DNA of 64,000 nucleotides from contig JAJYEE010000004.1 of NCBI GenBank assembly GCA_021790335.1, positions 60,309 to 124,308 on the forward strand. The letters run 5' to 3'. Every line of letters begins with the position of its first letter. The first letter of the stretch is position 1. The stretch is from Pseudomonadota bacterium (lineage in GTDB: Bacteria > Pseudomonadota > Gammaproteobacteria > Acidiferrobacterales > UBA6901). Below are positions 10,640 through 19,101 of the stretch, one piece after another. The position numbers and the translations under genes were made by a program. The notes beneath the pieces are model-generated. The model was not told the DNA's origin and did not search any database. It saw nothing but the letters and a program-made list of their open reading frames with translations.

Positions 10640-11238
10640 ATGCTCCGCCCGAGATGCCTCGCTGATTGCGGCAACCGCCGCCGCACCGGCTGCATGACGG
10701 CCGTTGCCGGTCCATAACCCTTTATCTAGCCGCACGCGTGCCTGCCGTCAATTGTGCGCGGCACAATTCCCCTGACCTGCCCTGCCCGGCCGGGCACGCC
10801 AGAGCTGGTTTGTGACGAACGGACGAATCACACCGTGCGCCCGGGCGGGCTCGATACCGGTCTGCCGCGGCAGATCGCTGCTCCCGACGCAGCTGAATTC
10901 CGGCACCGGCACCGGATCCCGGACCTGCCTGCACCCCCGACAGACTGCACTTCAAGGGGTGCGCAAGCAATATGGCTTTCACCGGCGTATCCTCGTGAAT
11001 TTTTACCCGATCAACGAGATGCAGCCGCCACGGCGCTGCGTGCAGGACCCGAAGACCGGCCTGGGAGCATAAGCGCGCCGGAGCCAGGACTCACCAAGCG
11101 CCGCGACCCACACGGAGCCGGTGCGCAATCCCGCATTCGCCGTGGGCCTTGGCGTGGCAGCCGTGCCGCAGACTGGTGGATTGGCCGCACGGCCCTCGGG
11201 AAGGTTAGAATTAGGGACTCGACCAGGCATCCACGATC
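10640..11238. other. Intergenic region between divergent PPK2 and ABC transporter genes
   Basis: About 600 bp holding both divergent promoters. No reading frame with coding character was found. A TAGAAT sequence at 11206-11211, 28 bp before the ABC transporter ATG, is a possible -10 box, but its only -35-like partner (TTGGCC at 11181) is 19 bp away. Confidence 0.4.
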
Positions 11239-13062
11239 ATGCGCATCACCCATTCCGGAAAGCCGCCCTCCAATCGCAACGACTGGAAGACGATCCGCAC
11301 GCTCCTTCCCTATTTGCGCGAGTTTAAGGGCCGTGTCGCGCTGTCCATGGTTTTTCTGATCCTGGCCAAACTGGCGAACGTCGGCGTACCGCTCGTCCTG
11401 AAGAGCATCGTAGACGCCCTGAACCGGCCCAAGGCGCTAGTGGTGCTGCCGCTGTTTTTGCTCCTCGCATATGGCGCTCTGCGCCTGGGCAACACCCTGT
11501 TCGCCGAACTGCGCGATGTGGTGTTCGCGAAGGTGCTGCAGCGCTCGATACGGCGCGTGGCGCTCAAAGTCTTCCGTCATCTTCACGATCTGGCGCTGCG
11601 CTTTCACCTCGAGCGCCAGACTGGCGGTGTATCGCGCGACATCGAACGCGGCACCGCCGGCATCCGCTTCCTCATGAACTTCATGCTGTTCAACATTCTG
11701 CCCACACTCTTCGAGATGGGCCTCGTCATGGTCATTCTGCTGCTCAAGTACAACCCATGGTTCTGCGTCGTGACGCTCATTACGCTGGTCGCCTACATCG
11801 TCTATACGCTGGCGATCACCGAGTGGCGCATGATCTTCCGGCGCACAATGAATGAAATGGACTCGAAGGCCAACACGCGCGCTGTCGACAGCCTGCTCAA
11901 CTACGAGACAGTGAAATATTTCGGCAATGAAGGCTACGAGGCGCAGCGCTACGACTCCACTCTGGCTACCTGGGAAAGCGCCGCGGTGCGCAACCAGACT
12001 TCGCTGTCGGTGCTGAACGTCGGCCAGGGAGCAATCATCGCCTCCGGCGTGACCGCCCTGATGCTCATGGCTGCCAACGGCGTCACCAAGGGCACGATGA
12101 CGCTTGGCGACCTCGTGCTGGTCAACTCGTTTCTCATCCAGCTTTACATGCCGCTGCACTTTCTCGGCTTCGTCTATCGCGAAATCCGCCATTCGCTCGC
12201 CGACATGGAGCGCATGTTCAACCTTCTGGACCAGGCGCCGGAGGTCTACGACAAACCCGGGGCCCGCGAACTCGATGTCAGAAACGGCACCATCCGCTTC
12301 GAGCACGTCAGTTTCGGCTACGATGCACGCCGCCAGATCCTGTCGGACGTCGACTTCCAGGTACCCGCCGGCCACAAGGTTGCGGTTGTCGGCGCCAGCG
12401 GCGCCGGCAAGTCGACCCTGTCGCGGTTGCTGTTCCGCTTCTACGACGTGGGTAGCGGCCGGATCCTCATCGACGGCCAGGATATCCGCGACGTGACGCA
12501 GCACAGCCTGCGTGCAGCGATCGGCATTGTTCCCCAGGACACCGTGCTGTTCAACGACACGATCTACTACAACATCGCCTACGGCCGGCCGGATGCCACA
12601 CGCGAGGAAATCGTGCAGGTGGCGCGCGCGGCACACATTCACCAGTTTATCGAGTCGCTTCCCGACAAATACGAGTCACTCGTCGGTGAGCGCGGCCTGA
12701 AGCTGTCCGGCGGGGAAAAGCAGCGCGTTGCGATCGCGCGGACCCTGCTCAAGAATCCGCGCGTCCTGATATTCGACGAGGCCACCTCGGCTCTCGATTC
12801 CAAGACCGAGCGTGCCATCCAGGCGGAATTGCAGGAAATCGCGCGCAACCACACTACGCTCGTCATCGCACACCGCCTGTCCACGGTCATGGACGCCGAT
12901 CAGATCCTGGTCATGGACCACGGCCGTATCGTCGAACGCGGCACCCACGGTGAACTCATCGTGCGCAGCGGCGTCTATGCACATTTGTGGGCGCTGCAGC
13001 AGCAGGAAGACCGGGAAACACCGCTGCGGGCGGTAGGAAACGGCTTGATGCCGGCGCGTTGA
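11239..13062 (+). CDS. Atm1-type ABC exporter (fused TMD-NBD)
   Basis: A 607-residue half-transporter that works as a homodimer in the inner membrane. The membrane domain (about 20-320, six helices) has the Atm1/HMT1 signature stretch SLLNYETVKYFGNEGYEAQRYD. The ATPase domain (about 350-590) has Walker A GASGAGKST, Q-loop IVPQDTVLFNDTI, signature LSGGEKQRVAIART, Walker B VLIFDEATSALD and switch histidine in VIAHRLST. Bacterial Atm1-like proteins export glutathione-linked metals or sulfur species and help in heavy-metal tolerance; mitochondrial relatives support cytosolic iron-sulfur proteins. The exact substrate is inferred only. It converges on a broken c-di-GMP gene. Confidence 0.9.
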   Translation: MRITHSGKPPSNRNDWKTIRTLLPYLREFKGRVALSMVFLILAKLANVGVPLVLKSIVDALNRPKALVVLPLFLLLAYGALRLGNTLFAELRDVVFAKVLQRSIRRVALKVFRHLHDLALRFHLERQTGGVSRDIERGTAGIRFLMNFMLFNILPTLFEMGLVMVILLLKYNPWFCVVTLITLVAYIVYTLAITEWRMIFRRTMNEMDSKANTRAVDSLLNYETVKYFGNEGYEAQRYDSTLATWESAAVRNQTSLSVLNVGQGAIIASGVTALMLMAANGVTKGTMTLGDLVLVNSFLIQLYMPLHFLGFVYREIRHSLADMERMFNLLDQAPEVYDKPGARELDVRNGTIRFEHVSFGYDARRQILSDVDFQVPAGHKVAVVGASGAGKSTLSRLLFRFYDVGSGRILIDGQDIRDVTQHSLRAAIGIVPQDTVLFNDTIYYNIAYGRPDATREEIVQVARAAHIHQFIESLPDKYESLVGERGLKLSGGEKQRVAIARTLLKNPRVLIFDEATSALDSKTERAIQAELQEIARNHTTLVIAHRLSTVMDADQILVMDHGRIVERGTHGELIVRSGVYAHLWALQQQEDRETPLRAVGNGLMPAR

Positions 13063-13162
13063 GGCTGCCCCGCCGGCGTACTCCCGGGCTGTCGCCCGGA
13101 TTGCGGTGGCAGTGTATGCCTGTCGCCCGGATCCTGCCGGCCGATAGCGGTGAAAGACCGGC

Positions 13163-14506
13163 TTAGAGCGACAGCTGCCCGATCAGGGCGCTGAGATCCA
13201 TCGGCTCGCCGAACAGCACACCCTGCCCCTCATCGCATCCGAGCTGCAGAAGGATGCTGCGCTGCTCGTCCGTCTCCACCCCCTCGGCCGATACGCGGAT
13301 ATCGAGGCTATGGGCCATCTGAATGATGGCTGCGACAAGCTGGCGGCTCACGGCGTCTTCTGCCAGATCGCGGATGAGTCCATGGTCGATCTTCACGCGT
13401 TGCACCGCCAATTGCTTGAGGCAGGAAAGCTTGGAAAAGCTGGTGCCGAAATCGTCGACTGTGATCTGCAGACCCAGGCGGCGGAGCTCGCCAAGTATGG
13501 CCGAGGAGCTGCGCCCACGATTCATCAGGGTGGACTCGCTCAGCTCAAGTTCGAAGCACTCCATACCGAGTCCGGTACGCTCCAGGGTATCGAGGATATT
13601 CCGCTTGAGCGCCTCGCCCTGGAACAGTTGCGAGGCGGAGATGTTCACCCCCAGGTTCAGGGGCCGGCGCCTGCAGATCCCGGCCAGGGCTACGGCTCCG
13701 GCGGCCGCCGCTTCGAACACCCAGTTGCCGAGTTCCGGCATGAGTCCGGCCTCCTCGGCCAGGGGTATGAACTGCACCGGCGCCACTTCGCCCTGATGCG
13801 GATGACGCCAGCGCGCCAGGGCTTCCAGTCCGATCACCTCCCCATCGACCAGGCGTACCTGAGGCTGCCACACCATGTAGAGCCCTTCGCCCTTCAGGCT
13901 CGTGCGCAGCGCGCCTTCCATCGAAAGGCGTTCCAGTACCTGGACGTTGAGCTCGCTGGTGAAGAAACAATAGCGGTTGCGGCCCTCTCTCTTGGCGCGG
14001 TACATCGCTGCGTCCGCACTCTTGACCAGCATATCCACATCCCTGCCGTCATTCGGGTAGCGCGCAATTCCCACGCTTGCCGTGAGGTATATCTTGCGGC
14101 CGTCCACATCCAGGGGAATTTCGCTGGACTGGACGATACTGGAGGCGATCGCAGCGACATCGCGTTCCGAGCCGGTCTCGCTCAGAAGAATCGTAAACTC
14201 ATCGCCGCCCAGTCGGGAAACGGTGTCCGTTTCCCGCACCACACTCTTGATCCGGCACGCTGCGGCCTGCAGCAGCTTATCGCCGAAGCTGTGTCCCAGA
14301 CTGTCGTTGATATCCTTGAAGCGGTCTAAATCGATGAACAGGATGGCAAATCCGGATCCATCGCGCTTGGCGTGCACGATCACCTGACCGATCCGATCAT
14401 AGAAGAGCTGGCGGTTGGGCAGGCCGGTCAGAGCGTCGTAATAGGCCAGCTGATGCAGTTGGCGCTGCAGGTGTTGCTGGCTGCTGATTTCCGCGAAAAT
14501 CCCCAC
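13163..14506 (-). CDS. GGDEF-EAL part of the broken gene (possible diguanylate cyclase/phosphodiesterase)
   Basis: An open frame of 447 residues with a GTG start. The GGDEF domain begins at YYDALTGLPNRQLFYDR and has an intact RLGGDEFTILL motif with RETD five residues earlier (I-site). The EAL domain has intact GLEALARWRHP, NISASQLF, ELSESTLM, TVDDFGTSFSKL, KIDHGLIRDL and SAEGVETDEQ motifs, so it should be able to hydrolyse c-di-GMP if translated. In the ancestral gene it followed a PAS domain now cut off by the TGA at 14633. There is no good ribosome site before the GTG, so expression is uncertain. Confidence 0.7.
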   Translation of the reverse strand: MGIFAEISSQQHLQRQLHQLAYYDALTGLPNRQLFYDRIGQVIVHAKRDGSGFAILFIDLDRFKDINDSLGHSFGDKLLQAAACRIKSVVRETDTVSRLGGDEFTILLSETGSERDVAAIASSIVQSSEIPLDVDGRKIYLTASVGIARYPNDGRDVDMLVKSADAAMYRAKREGRNRYCFFTSELNVQVLERLSMEGALRTSLKGEGLYMVWQPQVRLVDGEVIGLEALARWRHPHQGEVAPVQFIPLAEEAGLMPELGNWVFEAAAAGAVALAGICRRRPLNLGVNISASQLFQGEALKRNILDTLERTGLGMECFELELSESTLMNRGRSSSAILGELRRLGLQITVDDFGTSFSKLSCLKQLAVQRVKIDHGLIRDLAEDAVSRQLVAAIIQMAHSLDIRVSAEGVETDEQRSILLQLGCDEGQGVLFGEPMDLSALIGQLSL

Positions 14507-14789
14507 ATAGTTCGCAACTGCTCCCGCGCGGTCACGGACCGAGCTGATTCTCAGCCATTCCGGATAGATCTCGCCGTTCTTGCGCCGGTTCCAGATCTGG
14601 CCGCTCCACGCTCCCGTATTTTGCAGCGATTGTCACATCGACTGATAGAAATCCGGTTCGTGGTGACCTGAGCTGAGCATGCTGGGACGCCGCCCTTTCG
14701 CCTCCTCCAGCGTGTATCCGGTCGTTTCGGTGAACGCGCGGTTCACAAGAATAATTTGTGCCGAGACGTCGGTCACCACGATGCCGTCA

Positions 14790-15203
14790 CTAGGTATTGT
14801 CGAAAACGGATGCGGCAATGTCGTGGCGCCTGAGTTCGGCATCGAAATAGGCGACCAGGACAGAGAACAGAGACGCCTGGGACACCGTTCCCAGAAACCG
14901 GCCCTTCTCATCCGCCACGGGAATATGCTCCTCGCGGGTTCGTCGGATGTATTCCAGCACCTGTTCCAGAGGGGCATTGCCCGGCAACGGTTCGACTCGC
15001 CTCAGCGCGGCAAACTCGGCGAAGACACCTTCCGGAGACAAAGCGAGCTGGCCCTCCGCGGCCAGCCCAAGATAACGATCACCGTCGAAGACAGCGAATA
15101 TCGTCGTGGCATCGCCACTGTGCGGGACATCACGATAGCACTGGTTTGCCTGGACACAGGTCACGGGCAGGGACAGCAGATCGGCAACTGTGAAGCGGTT
15201 CAT
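14790..15203 (-). CDS. CBS-domain fragment of the broken gene
   Basis: A frame of 137 residues from the ATG at 15203, starting MNRFTVADLLSLPVTCV and containing two CBS-like repeats, the second with LEYIRRTREEHIPVADEKGRFLGTVSQASLF. CBS pairs bind adenine nucleotides and tune attached domains. A GGGGG stretch about 11 nt upstream could serve as ribosome site. The frame stops at 14790, exactly where the PAS domain resumes in another frame. An in-frame start at 15242 is possible but less likely. Confidence 0.55.
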   Translation of the reverse strand: MNRFTVADLLSLPVTCVQANQCYRDVPHSGDATTIFAVFDGDRYLGLAAEGQLALSPEGVFAEFAALRRVEPLPGNAPLEQVLEYIRRTREEHIPVADEKGRFLGTVSQASLFSVLVAYFDAELRRHDIAASVFDNT

Positions 15204-16412
15204 CAACTGCAAACCCCCATACCGGTGACCGCTTCCGCACACGGACGCGGGATGTCTTCGGCTTTCACTGACAGACCGCCTTTGCGCAGCCGGATCTCCG
15301 TCGACCGCGCGGCGTGCAGTACGGCGGCATGCACAAGTGTGCCTTTAGTCACACAGCGCTCCGCACATAGACTTCCGAACGCTTTGGTGCCGGGAACGAC
15401 AGCACCCTTTTCGCTACCTTGTGAGCTGGCATTCGTGCCTATTATCGGCAGGCCTTGTGCCGTTCCAAGGACTGCCGCAGGCTGGCCTTCGAACCTGCAC
15501 GCAAACCCCTGGGTAATACCTTCAACTTCAATCACGCCCTCGTTGCTGAAAACCGGACCTCAAGGCGTTTGGAAAAAATACCTTTCTGCATATCGCAGCC
15601 TTTGGTTGAATGGATTTCAATTTCCCGTCCGCGGTGGTCCTATGCAAATTCAATGCCGAATGTCCCGATTCGCCTGTTCCGCCTCTGCCGGTCGCCCTGA
15701 GACTGACCCGCTGCGCGCGCTCCGTGCCGTGACGCTCGACGACGGCGCTGTCCCGCACCCGTCCACAAGGAAATCACCTTTATCCCGGCCATTGAGCGGC
15801 AGCGTCGACGCGCGGCCACGTTCGACCAGAAGCAGGCCCGCCTGCCCGAACGCGCTCTCCGTCTATTAATTTTGCGTGACACGTTCAACTGCAGTTGCAT
15901 ACAAACGCCACTGGTGACAATGCGTCGCATAATGTGCACCGTCGTGCATCGGCACCTGTTGTGTTTCCCCATTGGGGGTGTTTTCAAGAGAGTACGCAGC
16001 AGGTAGCCCTGGTGTCTGTATCCCAGGGCACGGAGGTTAACAGCCTTGCATCGGGCGAATCTCGCTCCCCGGGCAGCGCCGCGACAGCCGGGAACGGGTC
16101 GGGAGTGCAACCTTCGGTCCCAGCCCAATCTTCAAGGTCATGACAATGCCGGTCGACTTCCTGCGGGCCGCCGCACGACCAAAGCCCCTCGCCACACCCC
16201 GTCCGGCGAATGGCCAGGAAACAGTCCGCTGCTGCGCAGACACGCAAAAACCACGGGCCTGATCGTCAGCCCATTTGCCAAGCCCCAGTCCTTGCTGGAC
16301 CGCAATCCGGACACCGCCACGCCAAGGACTCCTGCACTGCCCGCCCGGCTGACCGGCCTTCCGGCAACGCAAGACGTTGCCGGGAAAGCGAACCCGGCCT
16401 TCAGGCGATCAT
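15204..16412. other. Long region without a recognised gene
   Basis: About 1.2 kb between the CBS fragment and the HIG1-like gene. Several overlapping open frames occur on both strands, but none gives a recognisable protein or has a convincing start. The stretch 15530-15650 and the stretch around 15865-15960 are AT-richer than their surroundings and may hold promoters. It could contain eroded genes, consistent with the decay of the adjacent signalling gene. Confidence 0.35.
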
Positions 16413-16607
16413 TCAGTGGGCCGCAACGTAGACGGTCAGCAGCACGAGCAGTATCGTGACCGCCTGCATCGCGACCCGCGTGCTCATTAATTGAATCTCG
16501 TGCTTGCGGTCGAATGTACCACCGTGTCCCATCGAAGTTATTCCGGTCGCCAGGGTCACCAGAGTCGCCAGCATGCCCAGCATGATGAACAGCGTCAGAA
16601 TCGTCAT
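16413..16607 (-). CDS. HIG1-like twin-transmembrane protein
   Basis: A 64-residue protein with two membrane helices (about 1-22 and 44-62) joined by a polar loop, with the loop/second-helix pattern KHEIQLMSTRVAMQAVTILLVLL typical of the bacterial hypoxia-induced-protein (HIG1) family, small inner-membrane proteins linked to respiratory complexes. Two ATGs are close: the upstream one at 16613 is only 1-2 nt from the AGGAGG ribosome site, whereas the one at 16607 has a 7-nt spacing and is preferred. It lies alone between a gene-poor stretch and a two-component system. Confidence 0.7.
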   Translation of the reverse strand: MTILTLFIMLGMLATLVTLATGITSMGHGGTFDRKHEIQLMSTRVAMQAVTILLVLLTVYVAAH

Positions 16608-16816
16608 GGCCATTCCTCCTTTCTGTCATCTGCACACATCATTTTCCCGGCCCCCCCTGCGAGGCAGCCGGAAAAAAACAGTGTTACATGGTTAAAATCT
16701 AGGCTGCTGGAGGGAATCCGCATTGACGTGGATCAAGCAGTCACGCTTTAGACACCGTATACCTATAGCGCAAAATGGCCAGCAACGGCAGACAGGGCTT
16801 TCGGAACCGGGCGGCA

Positions 16817-18154
16817 TCAGCCGGCCGCTGCCGATCCTCGCGAGGCAAGCGCAAAGCGCACGGTCGCCCTGAGCCCCCGTCCGTTCTTTCCGGCTCCGAG
16901 CGCAATGCGGCCGCGATGGCGCTCAACGATATTCTTGACAATCGCCAGGCCCAGCCCGCTACCGGGCACCTGGGTACCGGGCTCGCGGTAAAACCGGTCG
17001 AATACCCGCGAAAGATGTTCTGCACAGATGCCGGGCCCGCTGTCTTCCACTTCCAGCACCGCATTCCCGGCAGCAGCGCTGACGCTCAGATCGATGCGTC
17101 CGCCGCTCGGCGTATAGCGGATGGCATTGTCCACCAGATTCCCCAGCATCACACGCAGACTGTCCAAATCAACGTCCACCATCGCCCGCTCGATATGCGC
17201 AATGCCGAGGTCCACGCCCCGGTCCACCGCCAGCGCCGCATAGTCGGCTACGACGGCGCGCACCATTTCGTCGACGGAGGCGGCAGCGGACGCCACGGGT
17301 ACAGCCTGCGGCTCTGCACGCGCCAGCGCCAGCAGCTGCTGTACCAGATGAATGGCGCGACCGATGCCGGATCGCAGTTCCGCCAGCGCCGTGTCCCGCT
17401 CGGCTGCGGAATCGGCGCGTTCCACAAGCTGCAGCTGCAGCTGTATGGCGGTCAGCGGCGTGCGCAGTTCATGGGCTGCATCGCCGATGAACTGGCGCTG
17501 CCTTTCCATGGCCTCGGAAAGGCGTGCGAGCAGATCATTGACAGCCGTGACCATGGGCACGACTTCCACCGGCAGGTTCGCCGCGCTCAGCGGCGACATT
17601 GCCGAGGGGCTGCGCGCCCCGAGCGCGGCGCCGATCTCCTTCAGCGGCCGCAGTCCGCGTCCGACGCTGAACCAGATCGCCACGCCGAGAAGCGGGAGCA
17701 GCACCAGCACCGGCACCAGGATACGCAAGGCCATGGCTGCAGCCATCTCTGCGCGCGCCGTCATCGGCTGCGCGACCTGGATGGTGAGTCCGCGCCAGCT
17801 GGCTTCATAGGTGCGCCAGGTGTCGTGGCGCCAGCGGTGCATCGCATACCCCTGGCTGGCCGAGCGCGGCAGGATCATCCGCGGATGGCTCGCGAATACG
17901 AGCTGTCCGTGCCGGTCCCAGATCTCGGTAACGAAATCCGATTCCTCCGCACGGTCTTCGGCATTGCCGCGGCTCACGCGCGGCGCGACTCCTGGCCGGT
18001 GCTCGAGCGACAGCACCATCTGCTGAAGCTGGTAATCGAACAGGTCGTTGACGTCCTCACGCGCCTCGAAATAAGTCATGCCGCTGGCGGCAATGCCCGC
18101 GAGCGCCAGGGCCGTCAGCATCCAAACCAGCAGCCTGCTGCGGATCGAGTTCAC
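16817..18154 (-). CDS. Sensor histidine kinase (QseC-like)
   Basis: A 445-residue membrane kinase. It has an N-terminal membrane helix (about 7-27), a periplasmic sensor of about 115 residues, a second helix (about 144-164), HAMP, an H-box with the phosphorylated H228 in FIGDAAHELRTPL, and an ATPase domain with N-box NLVDNAIRYTPSGG, G1 DSGPGI and G2 GSGLGLAIVK. The architecture is that of the QseC/PmrB group. Its start overlaps the stop of the response regulator gene by four bases (ATGA), so the two are translated together. The signal is unknown; location next to an RND efflux operon suggests, but does not prove, control of efflux. Confidence 0.92.
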   Translation of the reverse strand: MNSIRSRLLVWMLTALALAGIAASGMTYFEAREDVNDLFDYQLQQMVLSLEHRPGVAPRVSRGNAEDRAEESDFVTEIWDRHGQLVFASHPRMILPRSASQGYAMHRWRHDTWRTYEASWRGLTIQVAQPMTARAEMAAAMALRILVPVLVLLPLLGVAIWFSVGRGLRPLKEIGAALGARSPSAMSPLSAANLPVEVVPMVTAVNDLLARLSEAMERQRQFIGDAAHELRTPLTAIQLQLQLVERADSAAERDTALAELRSGIGRAIHLVQQLLALARAEPQAVPVASAAASVDEMVRAVVADYAALAVDRGVDLGIAHIERAMVDVDLDSLRVMLGNLVDNAIRYTPSGGRIDLSVSAAAGNAVLEVEDSGPGICAEHLSRVFDRFYREPGTQVPGSGLGLAIVKNIVERHRGRIALGAGKNGRGLRATVRFALASRGSAAAG

Positions 18155-18813
18155 GGCTTCCTGGGCACCATGTAGCCGACGCCGCGTACGGTGCGGATGA
18201 ACGCGGTCCCCAGTTTCTTGCGCAGATTGTGCACGTGCACCTCCACGGCATTGCTCTCCACCTCCTCACCCCAGCCGTACAGCCGCTCCTCCAGCCGGCT
18301 GCGTGACAGCACTGCGCCGGGCTTCTCCAGAAGCGCGGCGAGAAGCGTGAATTCGCGCGCAGACAGTGTCAGTTCCCTGTCCTGGAATACCGCCTCGTGC
18401 GTGGCCGGAATCAGCCGCAGACCCCCGTGGGATATTTCGGGAAGCACGCGCCCGGTCTGGCGACGCAACAACGCACGCACGCGTGCGCCGAGTTCATCGA
18501 GATCAAACGGCTTCACCAGATAATCGTCGGCCCCGGTATCGAGTCCGAGCACCCGGTCGGCCACGGAGTCACGCGCGGTCAGCACCAGCACCGCAATCCC
18601 GCTGCCGCCGGAACGCAGCTCCTTGAGCAGACTCAGACCTGACTTGCGTGGCAACCCCAGGTCGAGCAGCAGCAGATCGTAATTTACCGAACGCAGCGCA
18701 GTTTCGGCCGATTCCGCCTGCCCCACCCAGTCGACCGTGAAACCCTCGCGCTTCAGTCCGCGGCGCACACTCTCGCCGATCATGGGATCATCTTCCACCA
18801 GTAGCAAACGCAT
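18151..18813 (-). CDS. OmpR/QseB-family response regulator
   Basis: A 220-residue two-domain regulator. The receiver has E7-D8-D9, phospho-acceptor D51 (LLLLDLGLP) and the conserved lysine in DYLVKPF; the C-terminal winged helix has LSAREFTLLAALLEKPGAVLSRSRLEERLYG and ends with VRGVGYMVP. The ATG at 18813 is chosen because it has AAGGAG 7 nt upstream and starts directly at the receiver; a longer frame to 18924 adds sequence not seen in the family. First gene of a two-gene operon with the sensor kinase. A possible extended -10 box is at 19008-19016. Confidence 0.93.
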   Translation of the reverse strand: MRLLLVEDDPMIGESVRRGLKREGFTVDWVGQAESAETALRSVNYDLLLLDLGLPRKSGLSLLKELRSGGSGIAVLVLTARDSVADRVLGLDTGADDYLVKPFDLDELGARVRALLRRQTGRVLPEISHGGLRLIPATHEAVFQDRELTLSAREFTLLAALLEKPGAVLSRSRLEERLYGWGEEVESNAVEVHVHNLRKKLGTAFIRTVRGVGYMVPRKP

Positions 18814-19007
18814 CAATTCGCTCCTTGCACACGCTCTGTCCGGCACGGACCTCTTTGCGAACCGGACCGCGGAAATAATCCGTAAGGGCAACTCCGGCAG
18901 GACACCGGCCTGCGCGGCAGGCACCGCATCTCACCGGTCGATGCGGATAGCGTGGCGCCAACGAGCAAAATCCGGAGCACAGGACCTGCGTACCCGGTCG
19001 GGAGCAT

Positions 19008-19016
19008 ATTTTAGCA
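19008..19016 (-). promoter_or_regulatory. Candidate extended -10 promoter for the two-component operon
   Basis: On the minus strand TGCTAAAAT matches an extended -10 element (TGnTAAAAT), about 195 bp upstream of the regulator ATG, in the gap after the RND gene. No clear -35 box. Confidence 0.3.
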
Positions 19017-19101
19017 TCGACCGATGGCGTCGGCACAGTCGCGGCGACGCGTTGGCCGCCGTCGAAGCGCTGGCCTGAATAGCGCAGTCGGGGATGAAGC
19101 G

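Larger units (their letters stand above)
13163..15203 (-). pseudogene. Broken CBS-PAS-GGDEF-EAL signalling gene
   Basis: The minus strand encodes, in order, a CBS domain pair, a PAS domain, GGDEF and EAL, as expected for one protein of about 680 residues, but it is split twice. First, the CBS frame ends in ...SVFDNT followed by TAG, while the PAS continues in another frame as SDGIVVTD; removing one extra base (the A at 14792 on the plus strand) restores the very common sequence VFDNTSDGIVVTD. Second, the PAS frame meets TGA at 14633-14635 in the context FYQSM-stop-QSLQNTG, where relatives have tryptophan (TGG). The GGDEF-EAL part may still be made from an internal GTG at 14506. Either a decaying gene or sequencing errors. 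Confidence 0.8.

Noticed and set aside
11437..12642. 401-codon frame antisense to the ABC exporter
   Set aside because: Shadow frame, low-complexity His/Val/Asp-rich product.
13085..13135. Twice-occurring CTGTCGCCCGGAT after the ABC exporter gene
   Set aside because: Short and without dyad symmetry or T-tract; no feature can be supported.
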